From the NCBI RefSeq assembly GCF_000525775.1, contig NZ_JALU01000016.1, forward strand, positions 124,001-188,000: 64,000 nt of DNA, in the 5' to 3' direction. The stretch is from Mogibacterium timidum ATCC 33093 (lineage in GTDB: Bacteria > Bacillota > Clostridia > Peptostreptococcales > Anaerovoracaceae). The notes beneath the pieces were generated by a model that was not told the DNA's origin, did not search any database, and saw nothing but the letters and a program-made list of their open reading frames with translations. Positions 8,770 through 17,362 of this stretch are shown piece by piece. The translations under genes were made by a program, and so were the position numbers. The number at the start of each line of letters is the position of its first letter. Position 1 is the stretch's first letter.

Positions 8770-10128
8770 ATGAAATCTAATGATATGAGCGACCTTCTCC
8801 ATGGTAGTATATGGAAGAAGGTTTTAATTTTTGCTTTGCCTCTGGCATTGACCAGCGTGCTACAGCAGCTATTCAGTGCGGCTGACGTAGCGGTACTCGG
8901 TACGTTTGTCGGCAAAAACTCCATGGCGGCTGTCGGCAGCAATGCACCGGTCGTCGGACTGATTATCAATTTGTTTGTAGGAATTTCGGTCGGAGCCAAC
9001 GTAATGCTGTCCAGATTTACCGGCTCAAACGATAAGGCCGGTGTCAGCAGGGCTGCGCATACGGCAATTATACTTGCTGTTATAAGCGGGCTGATTATTG
9101 CTGTAGTCGGTAATCTTATCGCGGGGCCAATAGTCAAGATGCTGGAGGTGCCAAGCAACATTGCGCCGCTTTCGATCAGATATTTGAGGATCTATTTCGG
9201 CGGTATGCCGTTTATCATGCTGTACAATTTTGAATCGGCGATTTTTAGAAGTCAAGGTGACACCAAGACGCCACTCATATGTCTGGCTACCTCGGGAGTA
9301 GTTAACGTGGCTCTCAACCTTTTCTTCGTGCTGGTAGTGGGCATGGATGTCGAGGGAGTTGCAATTGCAACGGTAATCGCTAACGTAATTAGCTCAGGGC
9401 TGCTCCTGTGCTTCCTCAGAAACCATGACGGTGCAGTGCGCATTCATCTCAGCAAGCTCAAGCTGGATCGTCGCATCACCTCTACAATCCTTAAAATAGG
9501 TATTCCTTCCGGTGTACAAGGTATGGTATTTTCTATATCCAATCTGCTCATCCAGTCGGCTATCAATGGGTTAGGTTCTGATGCAATGGCCGGTGCTACG
9601 GCTTCGTTCAATATCGAAATTATGGCGTATTATATTTCAAACGCATTCGGACAGGCAGCTGTTACATTTATCGGTCAGAACCATGGAGCGGGAAACTACA
9701 AGCGCTGCAAGGACATCATAAAACAGACTTTAATATTGAACTGGCTGTCGATGATAATATTTGGCGCATTCATGATAATATCCGGAAAAGGCGTACTAGC
9801 CATATTCAACAACGATGCATCTGTTATTCAATACGGATATGTAAGACTTACGATACTGATGCTTGCGGAGGTTCTCAACGCCACGATTGAGACGTTGTCA
9901 GGTGGTATGAGAGGCTATGGACACTCACTGGGCCCTGCGATAGTGACTCTAATCGGGGTGTGCGGCTTCAGAATAGTGTGGGTATACACGTTCTTTGAAA
10001 TTGATTCTACATGGTTCAATCTGATGCTGGTCTATCCGGTTAGCTGGGGCTTGACTGCGGTGATGATGACCTTTGTATATTTAAGAACACTCAAGAAGGT
10101 ATTGCCTAATACGGAGGCATTAGTCTAG
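8770..10128 (+). CDS. MATE family multidrug/Na+ antiporter
   Basis: About 452 residues with twelve hydrophobic segments in the two-times-six arrangement of MATE exporters. Family signatures include IFALPLALTSVLQQLFSAAD in helix 1 and SQGDTKTPL between the halves. It would export cationic drugs or metabolites in exchange for H+ or Na+; the substrate is unknown. The start is uncertain: ATG at 8770 has AGGGTG about 8 nt upstream, an ATG at 8752 has no site, and a third is at 8785. It closely follows the Fur-type gene and may be co-transcribed with it. Confidence 0.92.
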   Translation: MKSNDMSDLLHGSIWKKVLIFALPLALTSVLQQLFSAADVAVLGTFVGKNSMAAVGSNAPVVGLIINLFVGISVGANVMLSRFTGSNDKAGVSRAAHTAIILAVISGLIIAVVGNLIAGPIVKMLEVPSNIAPLSIRYLRIYFGGMPFIMLYNFESAIFRSQGDTKTPLICLATSGVVNVALNLFFVLVVGMDVEGVAIATVIANVISSGLLLCFLRNHDGAVRIHLSKLKLDRRITSTILKIGIPSGVQGMVFSISNLLIQSAINGLGSDAMAGATASFNIEIMAYYISNAFGQAAVTFIGQNHGAGNYKRCKDIIKQTLILNWLSMIIFGAFMIISGKGVLAIFNNDASVIQYGYVRLTILMLAEVLNATIETLSGGMRGYGHSLGPAIVTLIGVCGFRIVWVYTFFEIDSTWFNLMLVYPVSWGLTAVMMTFVYLRTLKKVLPNTEALV

Positions 10129-10169
10129 AATATATACGGATATAACAAAATTTGCGAAAGGGGATTGTG

Positions 10170-10418
10170 ATGAGACTTCCTGCAGCTATTGATACATTTG
10201 CAGATACATATCTGGTGCCGCATGCCGGCGCGATATCCTGGGCAGCGATGCTTGTGATTTTCGTGCTGTTTGGCTATATATGCTATAGGGCTCGTGCAAA
10301 TAAGCCGCTCAAGGGAATACTGCCTGCGGCTGTAATCATATGGGCGATAGTCCTCGTGCTGCTCACTGTTATCACCTTCGCAAGTGAGGAGGGGTCGTTT
10401 TTATTCCTTCGCGTATAG
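10170..10418 (+). CDS. Small two-helix membrane protein
   Basis: An 82-residue protein with two hydrophobic segments (about residues 20-42 and 52-75) separated by a basic RARANKP loop. No family recognised. The ATG at 10170 has GAAAGGGG at proper spacing; a TTG 18 nt earlier in the same frame is less likely. It follows the MATE gene by 41 nt and is probably in its transcript, which ends at the hairpin near 10510. Confidence 0.6.
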   Translation: MRLPAAIDTFADTYLVPHAGAISWAAMLVIFVLFGYICYRARANKPLKGILPAAVIIWAIVLVLLTVITFASEEGSFLFLRV

Positions 10419-10501
10419 GCTGTGCACGGAAACAATTTCATACAGCAGTTCGAAACCATCCTGCTTTATCAAAACTACGGGTACTGGGAATACGAAAGTA
10501 A

Positions 10502-10534
10502 GCCGGCGTTTTGTTTTACGCCGGTATTTTATTT
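10502..10534 (+). terminator. Rho-independent terminator
   Basis: Stem GCCGGCGT/ACGCCGGT (one G-T pair) with an 8-nt T-rich loop, followed by TATTTTATTT. It lies in the 300-nt gap between the small membrane protein and the queuosine transporter gene; nothing else is seen in that gap apart from the start-site hairpin listed separately. Confidence 0.75.
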
Positions 10535-10672
10535 GTCTGTTAATGCAAAATACAGTGGAATCGGTATTTGATATAACATTTAGAGCGACGTAGCTTCAGA
10601 GCTGAGCGTGATACGCGGAATGCGATTAGAACTGAAACCGAGTAAGATGATTTCCGGAAATTGTAGATTAAG

Positions 10673-10719
10673 AAAGGAGCGTTCGGACTCATACACTCTG
10701 AATCCGGACAAAACACACT
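10673..10719 (+). promoter_or_regulatory. Distant ribosome site joined to the start by a hairpin
   Basis: AAAGGAG (10673-10679) is the only good Shine-Dalgarno sequence, 40 nt before the ATG at 10720. Between them GTTCGGA (10681-10687) pairs with TCCGGAC (10703-10709), a 7-bp stem with one G-U pair and a 15-nt loop. Folding places AAAGGAG about 10-12 nt from the ATG. A TGA at 10699 rules out an in-frame start nearer the ribosome site. This resembles the structure-bridged initiation known for phage T4 gene 38. Confidence 0.6.
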
Positions 10720-11427
10720 ATGAGTAATGAATTACTGTTGGTCATCACTTTGATTGTAGAATACAGCGCTGTCGTGCTGATGTACAAATATCTGGGCAGG
10801 GACGGACTCTACCTGTGGACAGTGCTTGCGACTATAACTGCAAACATTGAAGTTCTTATCCTCGTAAAGGCGTTCGGTATGGAGATGACGCTGGGGAACG
10901 TCTTATTTGCGACAACCTTCCTGGTCACTGATATTGCGAGTGAGATATATGGCAAAAAAGACGCACATAAAGCTGTGCACCTCGGTGTTGCGACATCCGT
11001 TGCCTTTGTGGTTATAAGTTCGTCGTGGCTTCTGTATTCACCCGGTGCAAGTGACTTTGCATCACCTGCAATCAGAGAAATATTCTCACATACACCAAGG
11101 CTGATGTTTGCAAGTCTGGCAGTATATGTAATTGTGCAGTATTTCGACGTATGGCTGTATCATAAGTGGTGGGATTTCACGAACAAGAGATTCGGAGATA
11201 AGGAGAAATTCCTGTGGCTCAGAAATAACGGTTCAACGTTATTGTCTCAGCTAGTGAATTCTGCATTATATACAGTATTTGCATTTGCGGGAGTATATGA
11301 CACCGGGACAGTAATAGCACTTATCTTCTCGACTTACGTCATCTATATCGTGACCAGTCTCTGTGATACCCCGTTTGTATATATATGTAGATTGATAGCG
11401 CGTAAGAAGGGTGATGTAGCTGCTTAA
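10720..11427 (+). CDS. yhhQ: Queuosine precursor transporter (VUT/QPTR family, DUF165)
   Basis: A 235-residue membrane protein with about six helices, of the YhhQ/COG1738 family that imports queuosine precursors (preQ0/preQ1 or queuine) for tRNA modification. Family features are the TTFLVTDIASEIYGKK segment after the second helix, YFDVWLYHKWW, and the LRNNGSTLLSQLVNSALYT segment, which usually reads R(N)xxSxxxxQxxD; here Asn replaces the usual Asp. Its start seems to rely on the hairpin at 10681-10709. Its 3' end overlaps the open frame of the truncated surface protein gene. No preQ1 riboswitch was recognised upstream. Confidence 0.9.
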   Translation: MSNELLLVITLIVEYSAVVLMYKYLGRDGLYLWTVLATITANIEVLILVKAFGMEMTLGNVLFATTFLVTDIASEIYGKKDAHKAVHLGVATSVAFVVISSSWLLYSPGASDFASPAIREIFSHTPRLMFASLAVYVIVQYFDVWLYHKWWDFTNKRFGDKEKFLWLRNNGSTLLSQLVNSALYTVFAFAGVYDTGTVIALIFSTYVIYIVTSLCDTPFVYICRLIARKKGDVAA

Positions 11428-11470
11428 AACTATAGCTCAGAGTATTCCTTCCTTAACATATGTTGCAGGA

Positions 11471-12472
11471 ATGGATATGTTTGATTATATATCAAAACCG
11501 GAATTACAGGATAATGAGGGTGCTAATGGTGATCCGAACTATCAAGATGATAAATACCACAATCCATTTAATTTCAGTTTTAAATCTGATTTTATTAGAG
11601 ACAGGGATCAATTGAACGTATATGGTGACATTTCTGTTAACAATAATACTGAGAATGCATCTGTAGGATCACATGCTATTGGCGATAAACTTAATCTTGA
11701 TTTTTCCGTGAAATTAGACAATCTTAGCAAATGGCAAAATAGCAGGTTGTGGTGGGATATTAATGGACACTCAAAGGGAATGGCATGGAAAACTCATGGA
11801 ACAGAAGGCTATATAGCTACTGATTCAGAATTAGTATTTGTCCTCAATATACCTAGAGGTATTACAGTTCCTAATGTTAATGATTTGAAGTTTAGAGTTG
11901 AAGGTTTAAATTCTCTGAAATTTAAGAAAGCAGAAAGAGTGGGCGATAAACTCATAATTCGGATACATCCTTCGTTAAATGAGAACGGATATTTATCTGC
12001 TAGAGACTATTATGCTTACCTAAAAACAATTAGTACTGTAAAAGTGAGTGTTGAAGGGCTTTCGGTCAATAGCAAGGCTGCTGTAAATGAAAATGTAACT
12101 ATCACTGGAAGTGTTGTGGGAGTACAGGATGAACTTGTAACAGATTCTATGGAAGTTGCAAAGAATAAGGCTGGTGCAGGTTCAGATGATGTAAGAGCAG
12201 CTTATTTCTTTGCTGCTAAACAGTCTAATGCAGGAAGAGATGCAGCGGCACCAAAGGATAAGCCTAATTTAATCTCATACACATTTAAGGTAAATAAGGC
12301 TGCTGATAATCCAGTTCCGAATAAACCGGCAAAACCTGTAAAGCCGACAAAGCAAAACAGATTGCCGAGGACAGGAGATAATGCAGACTGGTTATTATAT
12401 GCTGTGTTTCTTGGCGTATCAGGAGCAGTACTTGGCGGCATAGGATATCGGAGAAGAAGAAAAGAGAACTAA
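11471..12472 (+). CDS. 5'-truncated LPXTG-anchored surface protein
   Basis: A 333-residue protein ending in a complete sortase signal: LPRTG, a hydrophobic helix, then RRRRKEN. It has no signal peptide. The frame stays open upstream only to the stop at 11417, inside the transporter gene, and no ribosome site precedes the ATG at 11471. Residues about 60-280 match one unit of the module repeated three times in the 1448-residue protein at 21811, including the NAGRDAAAP...YTF end. I infer an N-terminal deletion that joined a surface gene to the end of the transporter gene. Base use is more AT-rich than the neighbours. Probably not exported; a pseudogene is likely. Confidence 0.7.
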   Translation: MDMFDYISKPELQDNEGANGDPNYQDDKYHNPFNFSFKSDFIRDRDQLNVYGDISVNNNTENASVGSHAIGDKLNLDFSVKLDNLSKWQNSRLWWDINGHSKGMAWKTHGTEGYIATDSELVFVLNIPRGITVPNVNDLKFRVEGLNSLKFKKAERVGDKLIIRIHPSLNENGYLSARDYYAYLKTISTVKVSVEGLSVNSKAAVNENVTITGSVVGVQDELVTDSMEVAKNKAGAGSDDVRAAYFFAAKQSNAGRDAAAPKDKPNLISYTFKVNKAADNPVPNKPAKPVKPTKQNRLPRTGDNADWLLYAVFLGVSGAVLGGIGYRRRRKEN

Positions 12473-12493
12473 TATTATTAATCTGTAGTAAAT

Positions 12494-12545
12494 GCGAAAA
12501 CCGACCTCTCAAGGATTAAAGCTAACCTTGGAGGTCGGTTTTGCG
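12494..12545. terminator. Strong bidirectional terminator
   Basis: A long stem (about 19 bp, GCGAAAACCGACCTC against GAGGTCGGTTTTGC with internal matches) closes an 11-nt loop. A-rich and T-rich arms serve the surface gene and the convergent ECF gene. Confidence 0.85.
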
Positions 12546-12651
12546 TGTATAAGATAAACCACGTGTACAAGCTATAAGTGGTCGATTCTACTGTATTTGG
12601 TTGAATATATAGCGTTCTAAATATACTATTCTATAAGTATCGCGACGAAAT

Positions 12652-13278
12652 CTATGCTTTATTTGATGGATTTACTCCCATATATCGTGTCAATGCCTTG
12701 GTGATTATTGTGCCTAGTGCACAACACACGACAGCCTCGACCAGCCCTTGGAATCCTACAAGTGCAACTACAAAGTTCAAGGGATTACTTACCCCCAGAG
12801 TATGAACCAGATTCTGAATGTAGCTTGTGTTGTAGAACGCAAGAACAATAAATCCCATGAAGAATAGTGTGTTGAGTAGAGGTGCGCTGATCGATCCGAT
12901 TGAATATGCTATTGTTTTGCCTTTAACAGCCTTATTAACTGCCATGAAAATAAGACCAACGCACAGACCCATCAATATCCTCATCACAACACAGAGTATA
13001 AACGTCTTGACAGGTGCAAACTGAAAGAATGCTCCGGTCATAACGGACGCTCCCGAGATTGCATCCATAAAGCTGACTATTCCAAATACTCCGCCAAGGA
13101 CGGCTCCTGCAATCGGACCCATAAGAACGGCACCAATTGCAACGGGAAGCGTCAGGAATGACATGTACAGCGGTCCTACAGGTACGCTCCCTAATCCTGT
13201 CAGCTTCATGACTATTTCAATAGCCACCAGAAGCGCAAGCTGCGCAAGAAACTTAGAGTTAGATAACTTCTCTCTCAT
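12652..13278 (-). CDS. ECF transporter S component (vitamin-uptake substrate-binding subunit)
   Basis: A 208-residue membrane protein with about six helices and the small-residue-rich helix pattern of energy-coupling-factor S components (IGAVLMGPIAGAVLGGVFGIVSF). It would bind one vitamin and use shared EcfA/A'/T modules encoded elsewhere. The sequence leans towards pantothenate (PanT-like) transporters, but the ligand is not certain. The ATG at 13278 has a perfect AAGGAGG site; a longer frame from 13437 would begin at or before the transcription start and is rejected. A 158-nt leader precedes it. Confidence 0.85.
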   Translation of the reverse strand: MREKLSNSKFLAQLALLVAIEIVMKLTGLGSVPVGPLYMSFLTLPVAIGAVLMGPIAGAVLGGVFGIVSFMDAISGASVMTGAFFQFAPVKTFILCVVMRILMGLCVGLIFMAVNKAVKGKTIAYSIGSISAPLLNTLFFMGFIVLAFYNTSYIQNLVHTLGVSNPLNFVVALVGFQGLVEAVVCCALGTIITKALTRYMGVNPSNKA

Positions 13279-13471
13279 AATAACCTCCTTCTGCCGTTCC
13301 ACGAGCGGATACAGCGATGAGCTCGGGTTTATCCCGAAGAAATGACAACCGGCGCCAGATGAAACTTCAGGTCTTACAAATACTCTATCGCGCATCAAGG
13401 CTGCGACGAGATTATTGCTGTAGTTCATTGTCGCCACATGGGATTATAGCAATTTACATGCACGTTGACAA
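13279..13471 (-). promoter_or_regulatory. Promoter and 158-nt structured leader of the ECF gene
   Basis: On the minus strand TTGTCA (13466-13471), a 17-nt spacer and TATAAT (13443-13448) place transcription start near 13436, leaving about 158 nt before the ATG. The leader can form GCGAC/GUCGC, a UCGGG-AUAAA-CCCGA hairpin, GAGC/GCUC, and a GACAA/UUGUC closing pair, ending just before AAGGAGG. S-component genes are often riboswitch-controlled. I do not recognise a THF, TPP, FMN, cobalamin or preQ1 consensus, so the class is unknown. There is no U-tract, so control, if any, would be translational. Confidence 0.5.
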
Positions 13472-13710
13472 TATATAATCATGCTTACGATTATGCAGAT
13501 AAGATATATTCCCTGAAATGTAAAACGGAGGTAGATATTAAGAGCAACTGCCGAGAGAACATTTATTGCGAGAGAAGAAAGCTACGGGCGCGAGTGAACC
13601 CTTTGCATAATAATCAAATCAAGTATTAATTTTAGAAAGCATCAGACATGTATGTAAAAGATGATTATGGTAATAATTGTGAAAGAATATTGTGAGGAGG
13701 TTTTTATGCG

Positions 13711-14310
13711 ATGCGCTATGGATATGTGCGAGTTTCCAGCAGAGATCAGAACATTGCACGTCAGATGTCTGCTATCTCTGATTACGGTATAGAAAAGAAA
13801 TACATTTTCATCGACAGGGAGTCAGGAAAGGACTTTGAACGAAAAAATTATCGCAGAATGCTGAAGAAACTTAAGGCGGAGGATGAGGTATATGTCAAAT
13901 CCATAGATCGGTTGGGTCGGAATTATGATGAAATCATTAGGCAGTGGCAGATTATTACGAAGGTGAAGGAAGCACATATTATTGTGATAGATTTCCCTTT
14001 GCTGGATACCAGACGCAAGTCAAATGGACTTACCGGGCGGTTTATATCGGATTTGGTACTGCAGATACTTTCATATGTGGCTGAAGTGGAACGGGAAAAT
14101 ATTCATCAAAGACAGAAGGAAGGTATTCGAGAAGCGAAAAAACGGGGTGTTACCTTTGGCAGACCGAAAAAAGAAATCCCGGAAGATTTTACTTTTGTGG
14201 CAGAAGAATGGAGAGAGGGAAAAATCAGCCTGCGAGAAGGTGCGAGACTTTTAAGAACAAACCATACATCCTTTGGGCGATGGTTGAAACAGACCGGTTA
14301 TAAGGAGTAA
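13711..14310 (+). CDS. Small serine recombinase (resolvase/invertase type)
   Basis: A 199-residue resolvase: catalytic Ser in YVRVSSRDQN (residues 4-13), the DRLGRN motif, the long E helix ending ERENIHQRQKEGI, and a C-terminal helix-turn-helix (EWREGKISLREGARLLRTN). It recombines short DNA sites by a 5'-phosphoserine link. AGGAGG precedes the start. No transposase, partner site or inverted-repeat boundary is visible in the 270 nt upstream (13441-13710), so it is a lone remnant of a mobile element or plasmid, or a local invertase. It marks the edge of the accessory region. Confidence 0.9.
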   Translation: MRYGYVRVSSRDQNIARQMSAISDYGIEKKYIFIDRESGKDFERKNYRRMLKKLKAEDEVYVKSIDRLGRNYDEIIRQWQIITKVKEAHIIVIDFPLLDTRRKSNGLTGRFISDLVLQILSYVAEVERENIHQRQKEGIREAKKRGVTFGRPKKEIPEDFTFVAEEWREGKISLREGARLLRTNHTSFGRWLKQTGYKE

Positions 14311-14704
14311 CTGCCGTGGCTTTCATGTATATTACATTTAGCATCCTACAGCATTCAGTCAGTGCTTGTGGACATTAATGTCGGTAGCTTTGTCAAGCAG
14401 CAGAAGAAGGAAAGCTGTGAAAAATCTACATTGTTTCAAGTCGACGAGTTAGCAGTACGTTGTTTTCTGTTATCATTAAGAAAAAATTGCAGAACAGCAC
14501 GGTAATTTGTTAAAAAAGGTAGACTTACTGTTCCGTATTCTGATACGTGCCATTTTCTTAAAAATTCTTAGAAAACGCGATATTTCTTTCATGAATACTC
14601 CTACACTTACACTTGTGTAGTCTAACATTACTGTCACAAATAGTCTGATTTTTGTGACAATTCCTATCTTAAACCGATAATAATCCGGAAAGGAAACTCA
14701 AGTT
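14311..14704 (+). other. Intergenic region upstream of surface protein gene
   Basis: This 394-nt AT-rich stretch holds no convincing gene. Short self-complementary pieces are present (GCACG...CGTGC around 14493-14550), but no clear terminator, operator or promoter pair stands out. The ribosome site GGAAAGG lies just before 14705. Confidence 0.5.
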
Positions 14705-16402
14705 ATGAAGAAAAAGAGATGGTTTGGGATACTGATGTCATTGTTAATAGGCTTCGGGAGCCTGTTTCAATGTGGAGCTTCATTGATTTATGCAGATGAA
14801 TTAAGCAATGTGATTACCGGTGCTTCTATTACTGATACGAGTGGGAATCCGATAACCGGCACCATAGCTGCTTGGCATGCATTTCGGATAAATGCTGATT
14901 ATATCTTACCGAATAATTCAGTGCATGAAGGCGATACAACTACGATTACACTTCCTGTAGGCGTAGTACCGGCATCGCCGAACGCATTTGAGATCAAGGA
15001 TGGAAGCAACGTTATTGCAACCGGCAGAGTGGTAGACGGTAAGCCGGGCAAAGTCATTTTAACCTACACAAGCTACGTGGAAGGGAAATCCGATATCAGA
15101 GGCAAGTTCTTTTTCAATGTTCAGATTGACAACTCTGTTTACACGTCTGCACAACAAATCCCCGTTAATCTGACCGTAAACGGTGAAACGGTTCCTGCCG
15201 GAGCTGTTAACTACAAGCTGGGTGAAGCATCGTTACAGCCTGTTATCAAATCGGGCTGGATGTGGAGTCAGGACAGCACAGTCGGCATCTATCAGATAAA
15301 GATTAATCAGGAAAATAAAGAGCTGATCAATGCTAAGATAACAGATACGCTTTTAAATCCCGGTGTAACCTATATCCCGGGTACCGTGGAGGTGTTTCAA
15401 GGAAAGTGGGAGATGACGCCTTCCGGTGATGATGTGAAGATGACCGACCCTGTAACGGTGACAAGCCAGTATGCTGATAAAATCACGTATAACGGTTCCG
15501 GTTTCACTATAAATATCGGTAATTTACCTGCGGGGACGGGGTTGTGGTTCCGTTATCGTGTAAAATTGGCATATCAGCCGATTGCCGGTGAAAAATTCGT
15601 TAACAGGGCTACATTTACTAATGACGGAAAGACATATAATCACAGCTCAAGCTATCAGATTTATGAAGCGGGCGGCTCAGGGGAAGGTTATGTTTTTTCG
15701 TTGGTAATCAAGAAAACAGATACACAGGGAAACCCTTTGAAAGGGGCGATCTTTGATGTTATACGTGTGCGCTCGGGACAGGTAGTCGGTAGGATTACAA
15801 GTGATGAAAAAGGGCAGTGCAGCTTGAAAGATATGCTCAAAGACAAATATATTATTCGCGAGGTAAAAGCTCCGCACGGTTTCATCAAGTCTGCTGATAT
15901 TGTCGTTGATGCAGAGGATTTCGATTCAGCTACCAAGACGGCTTTAAAGACCATTCCTAATACACCGGAAAATACGAGTGTTGCAGTCACAAAGAAATGG
16001 ATCGGTAAGGAAGGTGATTCCGCGAAGATTTATTTATATGCGGATGGTGAAAAAGCAGGTGCAGTTACCCTTAATAAGAGCAACAGCTGGCAGCATACCT
16101 TTGTCAATCTTAAAAAATATAATGATGGCAGAGAGATCGTGTATACCGTTAAGGAGGAAAGGCTTCCGGGATATACAACATCTATAACAGGTGATGCAGA
16201 GGCCGGATTTATTGTTACCAATACTGAAGATGCATGGGAGACGCCAAAGACACCGAAACCGAATAATTCAAATACTGTAAAAATAACGGCAACGCATGTG
16301 CCGAAGACAGGAGACAGCAGTAATATTTTGCTTTACGGAGCGGCATTACTGGGTTCAATCGCAGTCATTGCATTCAGTCTGTGGAGAAGAAAACAGTCTT
16401 GA
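14705..16402 (+). CDS. Sortase-anchored adhesin with SpaA/Cna-B type domains
   Basis: A 565-residue surface protein. Order: Sec signal peptide (1-31, ending YADE); two adhesin-like beta domains of the collagen-adhesin/fibrinogen-binding kind (about 35-320; DTTTITLPVG and GNLPAGTGLWFRYRVKL are typical); a SpaA-like isopeptide domain (about 327-395; E-box YIIREVKAPHGF); a Cna-B domain (about 425-510; VTKKWIGK start and YTVKEERLPGY E-box); then VPKTGD, a hydrophobic helix and WRRKQS. Lys and Glu residues suited to intramolecular isopeptide bonds are visible. It would be linked to peptidoglycan or a pilus by a sortase not encoded here. It is monocistronic with its own terminator. Confidence 0.92.
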   Translation: MKKKRWFGILMSLLIGFGSLFQCGASLIYADELSNVITGASITDTSGNPITGTIAAWHAFRINADYILPNNSVHEGDTTTITLPVGVVPASPNAFEIKDGSNVIATGRVVDGKPGKVILTYTSYVEGKSDIRGKFFFNVQIDNSVYTSAQQIPVNLTVNGETVPAGAVNYKLGEASLQPVIKSGWMWSQDSTVGIYQIKINQENKELINAKITDTLLNPGVTYIPGTVEVFQGKWEMTPSGDDVKMTDPVTVTSQYADKITYNGSGFTINIGNLPAGTGLWFRYRVKLAYQPIAGEKFVNRATFTNDGKTYNHSSSYQIYEAGGSGEGYVFSLVIKKTDTQGNPLKGAIFDVIRVRSGQVVGRITSDEKGQCSLKDMLKDKYIIREVKAPHGFIKSADIVVDAEDFDSATKTALKTIPNTPENTSVAVTKKWIGKEGDSAKIYLYADGEKAGAVTLNKSNSWQHTFVNLKKYNDGREIVYTVKEERLPGYTTSITGDAEAGFIVTNTEDAWETPKTPKPNNSNTVKITATHVPKTGDSSNILLYGAALLGSIAVIAFSLWRRKQS

Positions 16403-16474
16403 GTTTGAGCCGCCGATGAAGGTTGTTGTTGAACAAATGTACTCCTTGCGGACGATAGAAATTTAAAAAGATCG

Positions 16475-16507
16475 ACAACCGGCAGCTGTGCTACCGGTTG
16501 TTTTTTA
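16475..16507 (+). terminator. Rho-independent terminator
   Basis: Stem ACAACCGG/CCGGTTGT with an 11-nt loop followed by T6, after the adhesin gene. Confidence 0.85.
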
Positions 16508-16652
16508 TGTGCCGTATCATAAAATGCGACGCTTATCCTCTGTCTCTGCATGCTGTGAATGATTGGGGCGGATTCATTTACAGCACGGCAGATACACATT
16601 GCTGAGGTTTGCTATTGGCGTTTATCCCTTTACCGGTATGGTGATCAATGTG

Positions 16653-16700
16653 TTGACATGATGTCAATCATTGCGTATAATGACAACTGACATGACGTCA
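16653..16700 (+). promoter_or_regulatory. Promoter with two TetR-type operators
   Basis: TTGACA (16653-16658), a 17-nt spacer and TATAAT (16676-16681) form a near-consensus promoter. Palindrome TGACATGATGTCA (16654-16666) overlaps the -35 box, and TGACATGACGTCA (16688-16700) lies just past the -10 box. The 34-bp centre-to-centre spacing is close to three helical turns. This layout predicts tight repression by the TetR-family protein encoded next. Confidence 0.85.
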
Positions 16701-16735
16701 GTAAATATATGCGCAGCTGAGTACAAGGAGAGGAT

Positions 16736-17362
16736 ATGGCAAGAGAAACGCAGACGCTGATAGCGGCACGAAGAGAAGAAATCATTAATGCCTGTGAGCG
16801 CTTATATCAGACGATAAGTTTTCGGGAAATCACGTTGAAGGAGATCGGGAATGTAACATCCTTCTCGAGACCTACTATTTACAATTATTTCGAGACTAAG
16901 GAAGAGATTTTTCTCGCTCTGTTTGCACGGGAGTACCTTCGTTGGAATGAAGTGCTTATCCGAATTTTGAACGAGAATGACAGTCTGACCGGAAACGAGC
17001 TTTCCGCAAAGATAGCGGATTCGTTAAGTGATAGAGTTCAGCTGTTGAAATTATTGTCTATGAATAACTATGACATGGAAGCGAACAGCCGCCCCGAATT
17101 GCTCACATCTTTTAAAAAGGCATATGGAGAATCGCTGCGGACTGTGAGATGTATCCTGCACAAGTTCTGCCCCGATATGAGTTCTGATGACATACAGGAT
17201 TTTATCTATGTGTTTTTCCCGTTCATGTTCGGCATCTACCCGTATACATCGGCTACGGAGAAGCAGAAAGTGGCGATGAGGAAAGCGGGTGTCGATTATG
17301 TAGATAATACAATTTATGAGATTACTTATGCTTGCCTGATCAGACTTCTGGGAGAGGATTAA
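16736..17362 (+). CDS. TetR/AcrR-family transcriptional regulator
   Basis: A 208-residue regulator with an N-terminal helix-turn-helix (residues 12-58; FREITLKEIGNVTSFSRPTIYNYFETKEEIF) and a helical ligand-binding C-terminal half. It most likely represses its own operon through the two TGACATnAnGTCA palindromes. The downstream genes (flavodoxin, LtrA family, amidohydrolase, ABM monooxygenase, aldo-keto reductase) suggest the ligand is a reactive electrophile, quinone or aromatic compound, but this is inference. The start follows GGAGAGG. Confidence 0.92.
   Translation: MARETQTLIAARREEIINACERLYQTISFREITLKEIGNVTSFSRPTIYNYFETKEEIFLALFAREYLRWNEVLIRILNENDSLTGNELSAKIADSLSDRVQLLKLLSMNNYDMEANSRPELLTSFKKAYGESLRTVRCILHKFCPDMSSDDIQDFIYVFFPFMFGIYPYTSATEKQKVAMRKAGVDYVDNTIYEITYACLIRLLGED

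Noticed and set aside
10579-10719. preQ1 riboswitch before the queuosine transporter
   Set aside because: I could not match the preQ1-I or preQ1-II consensus; only the start-site hairpin is supported.
13279-13437. N-terminal extension of the ECF protein to a GTG at 13437
   Set aside because: The promoter places the transcript start at about the same base, and a perfect ribosome site precedes the ATG at 13278, so the stretch is leader RNA.
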